Shown piece after piece: positions 7,223 to 12,936 of a stretch of DNA of 12,936 bases. Source of the DNA: an uncultured Gemella sp. (lineage in GTDB: Bacteria; Bacillota; Bacilli; Staphylococcales; Gemellaceae); NCBI GenBank assembly GCA_947254465.1, contig CAMYEU010000026.1, forward strand, positions 1 to 12,936. Direction: 5' to 3'. The position numbers and the translations under genes were made by a program. Position 1 is the stretch's first letter. Each line of letters starts with the position of its first letter. A model generated the notes under the pieces. That model worked only from the letters and a program-made list of their open reading frames with translations, was not told the origin of the DNA and did no database searches.

Positions 7223-8242
7223 CTATCCTAATAAGAATCCATACGTTAATGAATCATCTGGATCATAAACATAGTTACTAAATCCTAAAATATATCCAGA
7301 TCCAGTAATTTCTGGAATAATAGCATCATATCCAGCTAGTTTACGTTCTTCAACAATTCTTCCTTTGAATAAAGTACCTAAGATACTTTCATATACAAAT
7401 GGTTCACCTGGTTTCAACTCACCTTTTGCATAAAGTGTAGCTAATTTCGCTGATGTTCCAGTTCCACAAGGTGAACGGTCAATATTTCCATCTCCGAATA
7501 CTACAACATTTTTGAAAGTAGCTTCTGGGTGAGATGGTTTATCATAAATTTCAACTAAGTCTACAGTTTTAATGTGCTCTAAAGTTGGGTGTTGAATTTC
7601 AATATTCGCATTAATAGCATCACGAATTTTCAATCCAGCTTCTTTTAGTTTAGAAGCATTTTCAGGTTTAACTTCTAAACCAAGTTGGTCTGCTGAAATA
7701 ATACAGAAGAAACTTCCACCAAACGAAATATCAAATTTAATATGTCCTACTCCTTCCACATCAAGTTCAACATCACGTTTATATAAGAATGATTCAACAT
7801 TTTTGAATGAAACTTCTTTAACTTTTCCACCTTTATCTTTTAATTTAGCCGTTGCATAAATTAATCCAGCTGGTGTTTCTACTACCACTTCTTTTTCTGT
7901 AGCACCTTCTTCAACATCTACCATACCTGTTTCTACGGCTGCTGTTACTGCTGCAATAGTATTGTGTCCACACATGTTTAAGTAACCACCAGTATCCATG
8001 AATACTAATCCAAAATCAGCTTCTTCTTTTGTTGGAGGTAATAAGAATGCTCCGAACATATCTTGGTGTCCTCGTGGTTCAAACATTACTGATTTTCTTA
8101 CATCATCTAAATGCTCAATAAAGTATTGTTTTTTCTCAACCATATCTTTACCAGGAATTTTTGGAATCCCAGCAGTAACTAAACGAGCAGCTTCCCCTGC
8201 TGTATGTGTATCGATAACTGAAATCATTTTATTTAGTTTCAT
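7223..8242 (-). CDS. prdF: Proline racemase PrdF
   Basis: This cytosolic enzyme interconverts L- and D-proline by a two-base mechanism, feeding D-proline to the reductase encoded upstream. It has 339 residues, the usual family length. Both catalytic cysteines are present: Cys91 in the MCGHNTIA motif and Cys259 in RSPCGTGTSAK. The Clostridium sticklandii enzyme uses Cys91 and Cys256. The DTHTAGE motif near residue 11 and EPRGHQDM at 55-62 are also typical. Hydroxyproline epimerases share these motifs, but the setting inside a prd operon makes proline the likely substrate. The start is well supported by AAGGAGTG before the ATG. It lies 23 bp after prdE and 12 bp before the membrane-protein gene. 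Confidence 0.96.
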   Translation of the reverse strand: MKLNKMISVIDTHTAGEAARLVTAGIPKIPGKDMVEKKQYFIEHLDDVRKSVMFEPRGHQDMFGAFLLPPTKEEADFGLVFMDTGGYLNMCGHNTIAAVTAAVETGMVDVEEGATEKEVVVETPAGLIYATAKLKDKGGKVKEVSFKNVESFLYKRDVELDVEGVGHIKFDISFGGSFFCIISADQLGLEVKPENASKLKEAGLKIRDAINANIEIQHPTLEHIKTVDLVEIYDKPSHPEATFKNVVVFGDGNIDRSPCGTGTSAKLATLYAKGELKPGEPFVYESILGTLFKGRIVEERKLAGYDAIIPEITGSGYILGFSNYVYDPDDSLTYGFLLG

Positions 8243-8265
8243 AATAATTCACTCCTTAAAATATA

Positions 8266-8739
8266 TTATTTATTATTTGCATCTTGTCTCATTTTTAATT
8301 TTAATAATCCTAATGCTTTTCTAGCATCAGTATAATCAATATTATTTTGACAAACTATTTCTGTTTCTACACCTTCTTGAGACTTGTTAAGGTCTAAAAC
8401 GAACTTCGTATATTGATTTTCTACCACAAATTTATGTTTTCCCATAAATTTTAAACCTACGATAGAAATCCCACGTTCTCCTATTTCAAACATAGTATTA
8501 GCATAATCCACATCACTATTTCCCCAACCATCAGCTGAAATTATAGCTCCATCTGTTCTCATAGCTTCTAACCATGTTGCTGTTCGCCATCCCACTAAAT
8601 GTTTTAGACGATTATCCTGTGGTGTTCCTACTACAATTACCCCTTGGAAATCAATATCAGGATCTTCTGCCAATGTATCTAGTAATGGGTCTCTAAAATG
8701 GTGTAAACTTGTTTCTTTTGTAGATGGTCCAATCCCCAT
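8266..8739 (-). CDS. prdE: Proline reductase operon protein PrdE (PrdA beta-like)
   Basis: This 157-residue protein aligns along most of its length with the C-terminal (beta) part of PrdA encoded upstream. Examples are GIGPSTKETSLHHFRDPLL here against CIGPASKETSRHYYREPLV in PrdA, then DGAIISADGWGN against DGAIVTTEGFGN, and the shared EIGxRGxSxVG block. It begins exactly where the PrdA beta chain would begin after self-cleavage, but Gly2 replaces the pyruvoyl-forming cysteine, so it should carry no pyruvoyl group. It also lacks the roughly 55-residue C-terminal tail of PrdA. The role of PrdE is not well defined; assembly or maturation of the reductase is an inference. An AGAGG site precedes the ATG and prdD ends 14 bp upstream. 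C. difficile is recalled to carry two prdE genes; only one is seen here. Confidence 0.9.
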   Translation of the reverse strand: MGIGPSTKETSLHHFRDPLLDTLAEDPDIDFQGVIVVGTPQDNRLKHLVGWRTATWLEAMRTDGAIISADGWGNSDVDYANTMFEIGERGISIVGLKFMGKHKFVVENQYTKFVLDLNKSQEGVETEIVCQNNIDYTDARKALGLLKLKMRQDANNK

Positions 8740-8753
8740 AATAACACCTCTTT

Positions 8754-9491
8754 CTATACCATTGCTCTTATAGCACCGTCTCGATATTCATTTGCTGTAA
8801 GTAGCACCGGCATATTATTCATATCAATAATAGAAATACCCTTATCTATTCCACTTGGTTCTATCGGGAACAGTTGATTATCGTACATCATCCCTTGTCC
8901 CGCAACTTCTTTTACTAAAGCTACCTTAGGCTTTCCAGGATTTTTCGTATTATAAAATTCATGAACTTCATCTGCATCACGTCCACTAAGAACTTTCATT
9001 ACTTCGCGTATATTTTGTAAATATACATCTGATAATTCAAATATAGAAAAGGCCAAAGCTCTATCGAAATCCACTTCTGGTTTAATAATAACATCGATAT
9101 GTATTAAATAATCACTATCTGCAGGTGAACCCGCTTTATTTAATACTAATTGTTCTTGTAGAATACCTTCAGATGATCCAAATTCATGCATTTGTTTCCC
9201 TTCAGTATTTGCTCCAGTTAACAACATATATACCCCTGTTAAAGTATGTGTTATACCTTCACCAAGTCTTCCTAAGACTTTCGTAGATATTGGTACTATA
9301 TCCATTATTGTATTAACATAAAAATTATGTTCGCGAGGTTTAATTATTTTTACCTCTACACTTTCAAAAATATTTTTATCATATTCTATTTCAGTCGGAA
9401 TAATAAGCTCATTGTTTTCAATTTTAACTTTTCTTCCTAAAGCAACATTTTTCATATGGAATGCTTTAATTTGCAATCTTTCTTTTGACAT
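8754..9491 (-). CDS. prdD: Proline reductase operon protein PrdD (PrdA alpha-like)
   Basis: This 245-residue protein is a paralogue of the part of PrdA just before the cleavage site. Matching blocks are TIMDIVPI against TIMDVQPI, EFGSSEGILQEQ against EFGSSEGELERN, and VKEVAGQGMMYDN against VKEIMGQGAMHDN. Its C-terminus (PVLLTANEYRDGAIRAMV) corresponds to PrdA PVMLAPTEILDGGIHALT, the last residues before the scissile bond. It lacks the PrdA N-terminal domain and linker. Function is inferred to be structural or maturational, paired with PrdE. An ATG at 9500 is also in frame, but AAGGG directly abuts it. The same AAGGG stands 9 nt before the ATG at 9491, which I prefer. An intrinsic terminator lies in the 114-bp gap between prdB and this gene. 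Confidence 0.9.
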   Translation of the reverse strand: MSKERLQIKAFHMKNVALGRKVKIENNELIIPTEIEYDKNIFESVEVKIIKPREHNFYVNTIMDIVPISTKVLGRLGEGITHTLTGVYMLLTGANTEGKQMHEFGSSEGILQEQLVLNKAGSPADSDYLIHIDVIIKPEVDFDRALAFSIFELSDVYLQNIREVMKVLSGRDADEVHEFYNTKNPGKPKVALVKEVAGQGMMYDNQLFPIEPSGIDKGISIIDMNNMPVLLTANEYRDGAIRAMV

Positions 9492-9500
9492 AACTATCAT

Positions 9501-9505
9501 CCCTT
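9501..9505 (-). promoter_or_regulatory. Ribosome binding site deciding the prdD start
   Basis: AAGGG on the minus strand directly touches the ATG at 9500 but is 9 nt from the in-frame ATG at 9491. Spacing favours the second, giving MSKERLQ as the N-terminus. Confidence 0.5.
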
Positions 9506-9563
9506 GATTTTTATTATCTGCAATAATACAGTTGTAAGTTGTTTACTAGTACAGATTTTCTTT

Positions 9564-9595
9564 GAAAAAAGAAGAGGGACTTTTCGTCCCTCTTC
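9564..9595 (-). terminator. Intrinsic terminator between prdB and prdD
   Basis: A perfect 10-bp stem (GAAGAGGGAC and GTCCCTCTTC, 9571-9580 and 9586-9595) with a 5-base loop is followed on the minus strand by six T residues (9565-9570). It lies 11 bp after the prdB stop. I found no convincing promoter between it and prdD, so prdD, prdE, prdF and the membrane-protein gene probably depend on read-through. Confidence 0.85.
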
Positions 9596-9605
9596 AGTCT
9601 TTCTC

Positions 9606-10331
9606 CTACACGTGAGCAATGTACTCAAATGGAAGAGGAACTATTTTACCTGAACTTGGTATTTTAACTAGTTGCTCTAATGTTGCTTTTAGAATTTGTG
9701 TTTGTTGCTCAACGTTTCCTGGTTCTCCTGCGTTAGCACCCATTGGTACAAGTGGTGCCACGGCTCTTGGAGTACCGTTTTGGCGCACTACTGGAGGTAG
9801 TGCTGCTATTAAGATTGTTGGAATACCTGCTTCCTCAATTGCTCTCTGCACGATCACGGCAGTTCTATGACAAGTACCTCAACCAGCAGTTAAAATAACT
9901 GCATCAACGTTTTCTTCTTTTAATTTTTTAGCAATTTCTGGTCCTGTAGAGTTTGTGAAAGCCTCTTGGTCTCCACCACCACCCATGAAACCGTAGTGGA
10001 ATTCTGCTACACTTCCGATGAAACCTTCTTTAGCAAGTTCATGTAGTCTATCGATTGGGAACATACAGTTGATATCTTTGTTAGCATCTGCGTTATCATA
10101 TCCACCGTGTGATACCATAAGATCTGTACTATGTGCAGTATCTGGGATTTCACGGAATGTAGTATCCCCTGCTAAGTTAAATCTTTTATCTGTTTTTAAG
10201 TGAACTCCTGCTGCTGTAGCTAATGCTACTTTCATATCTTTTAATTCTTTAGTTACTGGAGCCCAAACTGGTTTTGGTGTAATAGGTACAAAAATCTCTG
10301 ATTGTAGACCTTCAAATATCGTTAATGACAT
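9606..10331 (-). CDS. prdB: D-proline reductase selenoprotein subunit PrdB (in-frame TGA = selenocysteine)
   Basis: This is the selenocysteine-containing subunit of D-proline reductase, which cleaves the D-proline ring to 5-aminovalerate together with pyruvoyl-bearing PrdA. The gene reads as 241 residues if the TGA at 9879-9881 is decoded as Sec151. The recoded region is TAG-Sec-GTCHRTAVIVQRA, and the Sec-x-x-Cys motif is the hallmark of PrdB; the related glycine reductase subunit GrdB also carries Sec. Length and Sec position agree with the C. sticklandii protein (about 241 residues, Sec near 152). Both flanking segments keep family sequence, for example VAEFHYGFMGGGGDQ before and APLVPMGANAGEPGNVEQQ after, so this is not a broken gene. 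A SECIS-like hairpin starts 17 nt past the TGA. AAGGAG stands 8 nt before the ATG. Ordinary gene calling splits it into pieces of 150 and about 83 residues. Confidence 0.96.
9846..9862 (-). promoter_or_regulatory. Candidate bacterial SECIS hairpin of prdB
   Basis: In the mRNA, bases 17-33 after the UGA fold as CUGCCG, loop UGAU, then CG, a bulged U and GCAG. This gives six base pairs with a single bulged U and a G at the second loop position. Distance and loop G fit the bacterial SECIS pattern recognised by SelB. The bulged U is on the 3' side, unlike E. coli fdhF. Confidence 0.55.
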
Positions 10332-10349
10332 TCTAATTTCTCCTTCCTA

Positions 10350-10637
10350 CTATTCTTCATTTAGTCTGTTTTTTACTTCTTCTTGTAATTTTCTTGTATT
10401 TATTATTGCATTTACATAATGTTCGTCAGGTTCTTCGCTAATAACTTCTGGATAACTTAGTAAAAATGCTACTTCTTGTCCGATTTTTACTGGATAATCA
10501 GAAATTAACATTCTCATAGGAATTTTAAATTGCCCTAGGCGTCCTTTAATGTCTATCGTAACGCTAGCATCGTTATGATCAACAATTACCCCTTCGAACA
10601 CTCTTTCTGTAGATGCATATTTTAATTTTTCAATCAT
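10350..10637 (-). CDS. Small prd-operon protein between prdA and prdB
   Basis: This 95-residue soluble protein has no established function that I know of. The N-terminal two thirds alternate short strands and turns (FEGVIVDHNDASVTIDIKG, then GQFKIPMRMLISDYPVKIGQ), suggesting a small beta-barrel of OB or S1-like appearance. The C-terminus is a charged helix (about residues 75-95). It has no cysteines, so a redox role is unlikely. I recall similar small proteins in the same place in clostridial prd operons, named CBO2463/CBO2479-domain proteins in public annotation, but cannot confirm it here. It lies 26 bp after prdA and 18 bp before prdB, with a GGAAG-type ribosome site. Assembly factor or structural subunit of the reductase are inferences only. 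Confidence 0.85.
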   Translation of the reverse strand: MIEKLKYASTERVFEGVIVDHNDASVTIDIKGRLGQFKIPMRMLISDYPVKIGQEVAFLLSYPEVISEEPDEHYVNAIINTRKLQEEVKNRLNEE

Positions 10638-10663
10638 AACTTACTTCCTATCCTCTTTAAAAA

Positions 10664-12592
10664 TTAATCTTCTTTTTCGTAGATTTCTTGACGTTTTTTA
10701 GATTTTGGTAATACTTGTTCATTATCAAGTAACTCTACTTTTTGTCCTGTAGTTTTTTCAATAACTTCTACGTTATTTAATTTAACGTTAGGATTCCATT
10801 TTCTTTCAGCTTTTTTAATTATTCCGCCACCCATTTGTGTTTTAAGCATTGCTAAAGCACGGATAGCATCTTCTTTACATAATGTATTGTTTGAAAGAAT
10901 TTCGTTTTCAATACCTTGTTTAGATTTGTTGTTATCAACCATAGCTGTCATGTATTCGTTACCTACTACAAGTGCACCTTGCACTGCAGAGTAAGTCATA
11001 CCAACTACTGATACTCCACGTTTACCGATTTCTTCGATATGTGAAGCAAAGTCGATGTGGTTGTTACCAAATCCTTCAGTTGTAACGATAGCACCATCGA
11101 TATCCATAGCTTCGATAGTCATACCTACACGTTTAGATACATAGAATTTTTCTGAGTTAGCTTGAGGTGATCCAACTAATAATACCCCTACTAAATCAAT
11201 TTCTTCATCAGCCATAGCTTCAAGTACTAATGGTTCACGGTAGTAGTGACGAGAAGTTTCTTTAGAAGCTGGTCCAATACATGTTAATGCATGGATACCA
11301 CCATCTAAGATTTCCGTTGGAGCAAGCATTACTGGTAAGTTACCAAGGTCAACGTTTGGTTTAGCACCAAGTGTCCCTACTGGTTCTACTGGTAAAATTA
11401 AGTTATCGTGCATCGCACCTTGTCCCATAATTTCTTTAACGATTAATACTTTTTTGTTTCCTGGGTGACGATATTGTTCAATGTTGATGTTTCCTACTAC
11501 TAGACTTTCATCGTCTAATTCTTTAAGAGCTTTACGAATTTCTTCTGTAATGTGGTCGAATGCTTTGTGAGCTGCTAATGGTCCTGGTCGTTCCATGTTA
11601 GCTCCTGCTTTAATTGTAACTTGACCTTTAATGAAGATTTCACCTTTATCTGGAGCTCCTGGACGTCCCCACATAATATTACGTTCTAATTCACCTTCAG
11701 AAGATCCGAACTCACCGATTTGAACTCCGTTAGCATCAGTTCCTGTAAGAACCATTACTACACCTTTAAGTTCACGAGTAATTCCGTGTCCGATTTCTCC
11801 TTCTTCTTTAACAGCGATAGGTTGAACGTCCATGATTGTTTCACTATAAGTGTCATATTTATCAGGAGTGATAATTTCTAATTTAACGTCTTCTACTAAA
11901 GCTTCTGATTCAGCTGCTTCCTTACATAATTCTTCTGGTGTTCTTAAAACTAAAGTAGTACCTTTAATTTCTGTTTTTTCACCAAATTCTACTTTCTCAA
12001 TTTTGTAGTGTTTTGTGTGTAGAGAACGGATAAATTTAGGTTCTCCTTCGTGTTTTTCTTCCACTTTAGCTGCTACTGTTTCAACTTTAGCTTCTACTGC
12101 TTTAGCTTCCACTGCTTGAACAGGTGCTTGTGCTGCTGATGCAGTTGCTCCTGCAATAGCTGCTAATGGAATTTCAAGATTAATATTTTCACCTTTTCCG
12201 ATTTGTAGTTTTAATACTCCTGCTGGAGCTTGTGTCTGCGCTACCGGCGTAACCGGGGCTACAGACGCAACTGGAGCGCTAACTTCAGCTGCCACTTCTT
12301 CTACTTCTTCTTGTTTTTCTTCTGCTTTTTCTTCTCCACCTTGTACGGCATCAATGATACCTGGTGTAATAGGTATTAGAGCGTCTGTTGTTTTTAATAA
12401 TTTGGCTCCTAATACTTGTCCGATTGTTAATGCATCATCTGGGAATGATAGTAATCCTGAATCTACTAAATCATCGAATAATCCTGGATCTTCTAAGTTT
12501 TCTGGACCAATTACGATCCCTTCCTCAGCTCTGCAACAAAATACCGCTTTATCATTTAAGTGCTCTTTTGCAGTTTCTACTGTAATTGACAT
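10664..12592 (-). CDS. prdA: D-proline reductase proprotein PrdA (pyruvoyl subunit precursor)
   Basis: PrdA is made as a proprotein that cleaves itself before a cysteine, converting that residue to the pyruvoyl group that binds D-proline. Here 642 residues carry the site at ALT-CIGPASKETS, with Cys438 (codon 11279-11281). Cleavage would give an alpha chain of 437 residues and a beta chain of 205, matching the roughly 45 and 23 kDa subunits known from C. sticklandii. Domain order: an N-terminal domain (1-80) with the Cys19-Cys20 pair in FCCRAEEG; an Ala/Pro/Val/Glu-rich linker (about 86-180, interrupted by a short ordered segment near 125-145); the alpha core (190-437); and the beta chain. GGAGG stands 8 nt before the ATG. 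The gene follows prdC by 20 bp and precedes the 95-residue protein gene by 26 bp. prdD and prdE downstream are paralogues of its two halves. Confidence 0.97.
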   Translation of the reverse strand: MSITVETAKEHLNDKAVFCCRAEEGIVIGPENLEDPGLFDDLVDSGLLSFPDDALTIGQVLGAKLLKTTDALIPITPGIIDAVQGGEEKAEEKQEEVEEVAAEVSAPVASVAPVTPVAQTQAPAGVLKLQIGKGENINLEIPLAAIAGATASAAQAPVQAVEAKAVEAKVETVAAKVEEKHEGEPKFIRSLHTKHYKIEKVEFGEKTEIKGTTLVLRTPEELCKEAAESEALVEDVKLEIITPDKYDTYSETIMDVQPIAVKEEGEIGHGITRELKGVVMVLTGTDANGVQIGEFGSSEGELERNIMWGRPGAPDKGEIFIKGQVTIKAGANMERPGPLAAHKAFDHITEEIRKALKELDDESLVVGNINIEQYRHPGNKKVLIVKEIMGQGAMHDNLILPVEPVGTLGAKPNVDLGNLPVMLAPTEILDGGIHALTCIGPASKETSRHYYREPLVLEAMADEEIDLVGVLLVGSPQANSEKFYVSKRVGMTIEAMDIDGAIVTTEGFGNNHIDFASHIEEIGKRGVSVVGMTYSAVQGALVVGNEYMTAMVDNNKSKQGIENEILSNNTLCKEDAIRALAMLKTQMGGGIIKKAERKWNPNVKLNNVEVIEKTTGQKVELLDNEQVLPKSKKRQEIYEKED

Positions 12593-12612
12593 TACTTCTA
12601 ACCTCCAACTAA

Positions 12613-12936
12613 TTATTTATTATTATGTAATTCTAAGCTTTTATAGCTTCTGTATAAATGATGGTCAGTGGCACGAAGTACATGATCGGTACTATGATAA
12701 ACTTTTACTCCTAACCTAGGAGCTACACCTGTCACGGTGTTAGTTCAATCTTGACAAGTACCAGTAATTACTGCTTTCGCACCATCTTTTTTCATTTTCA
12801 ATACTTTTTCCGCTTGTCCGGGACAAATACCTGGTAGTTCACAACGTAATCTTCCATTTTTGTCTGGTTTCATACGTTTACACATTTGAACAGATACTAC
12901 TTCTGCACCCATTCCATCGGCTATTTGACGTAAGCG
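12613..12936 (-). CDS. prdC: Proline reductase-associated electron carrier PrdC, 3' part, with in-frame TGA (selenocysteine)
   Basis: This frame enters from the right edge and runs 107 residues to a TAA if the TGA at 12745-12747 is read as selenocysteine. The recoded motif is TGTCQD-Sec-TNTV, a Cys-x-x-Sec pair. Further cysteines lie at visible residues 19, 32 and 38, the last in GICPGQAEKVL. The flanking sequence (CPGQAEKVLKMKKDGAKAV before, APRLGVKVYHSTDHVLRA after) matches what I remember of the C-terminus of PrdC, the RnfC-like protein proposed to pass electrons to proline reductase. The reading frame and codon style continue smoothly across the TGA, and prdA starts 20 bp after the stop, as expected in a prd operon. 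A strong SECIS-like hairpin follows the TGA. Identity is likely but rests on the C-terminal quarter only. Conventional gene finders will miss it or place a false start after the TGA. Confidence 0.8.
12708..12722 (-). promoter_or_regulatory. Candidate bacterial SECIS hairpin of prdC
   Basis: In the mRNA, bases 23-37 after the UGA read CUCCUA-GGU-UAGGAG, a perfect 6-bp stem capped by GGU, extendable by a G-U pair. A loop starting with GG about 29 nt after the UGA fits the described bacterial SECIS model. A second hairpin (ACACC, loop GUGACA, GGUGU) lies closer, from 5 nt after the UGA. Confidence 0.6.

Noticed and set aside
7998..8324. Plus-strand open frame of 108 codons
   Set aside because: It is antisense to prdF and prdE and crosses their boundary without its own signals.
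8266..9500. prdD and prdE as the two halves of a broken prdA copy
   Set aside because: Each has its own ribosome site and intact frame, and the same two-gene arrangement is known from clostridial prd operons.
9501..9563. A promoter for prdD after the internal terminator
   Set aside because: TATTAT and GATAAT boxes occur, but none has an acceptable -35 at proper spacing.
9619..9870. Plus-strand open frame of 83 codons
   Set aside because: It is antisense within prdB; the frame is open as a by-product of prdB codon use.
9606..10331. prdB as a pseudogene or frameshifted gene
   Set aside because: Both sides are in the same frame, only a TGA separates them, the Sec-x-x-Cys context is family-typical and a SECIS-like hairpin follows.
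12354..12719. Plus-strand open frame of 121 codons
   Set aside because: It runs antisense across the prdA start and the prdC end, with composition not like a protein.

Overview
The window is AT-rich and looks like a low-GC Firmicute (Bacillota) with an anaerobic lifestyle. It encodes an oxygen-sensitive class III ribonucleotide reductase and a selenium-dependent D-proline reductase (Stickland) operon. The other genes (a RelP/YwaC-like small alarmone synthetase, a YfnA/CAT-type amino acid permease, RarD) have a Bacilli-like flavour. I cannot name the species; a Gemella-like organism would fit but is only a guess. The first 49 bases are not genomic: they are an untrimmed Illumina Nextera i7 adapter, so the left edge is an assembly end.

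Layout, left to right. (1) nrdD on the minus strand, complete, running into the adapter; a partner nrdG, if present, would lie beyond the artefactual end. (2) An AT-rich divergent spacer, then a small (p)ppGpp synthetase on the plus strand. (3) A strong shared hairpin, then a convergent APC permease on the minus strand. (4) A spacer of about 0.6 kb with a good promoter on each strand, the leftward one giving the permease a leader of about 260 nt. (5) rarD on the plus strand, ending in a long perfect inverted repeat shared with the convergent prd operon. (6) From 12936 down to 6329, all on the minus strand, the D-proline reductase operon in transcription order: prdC (3' part only), prdA, a 95-residue prd-associated protein, prdB, prdD, prdE, prdF (proline racemase) and a TauE/SafE-family membrane protein.

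How the operon works: PrdF racemises L-proline to D-proline. PrdA (pyruvoyl enzyme made by self-cleavage before Cys438) and PrdB (selenocysteine) reductively open the ring to 5-aminovalerate. PrdC, an RnfC-like electron carrier, is thought to supply electrons. PrdD and PrdE are paralogues of the two halves of PrdA. Two genes carry an in-frame TGA that must be read as selenocysteine: prdB at 9879-9881 and prdC at 12745-12747. Conventional gene calling breaks both, splitting prdB in two and hiding the prdC end. Each TGA is followed at the expected distance by a hairpin of the bacterial SECIS type. An intrinsic terminator lies between prdB and prdD and may lower expression of the accessory half of the operon.

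I found no CRISPR array, insertion sequence, tRNA or rRNA. The most useful points are the two recoded genes and their SECIS candidates, the internal terminator, the PrdD/PrdE split exactly at the PrdA cleavage site, the operon-linked TauE/SafE protein, and the adapter contamination.
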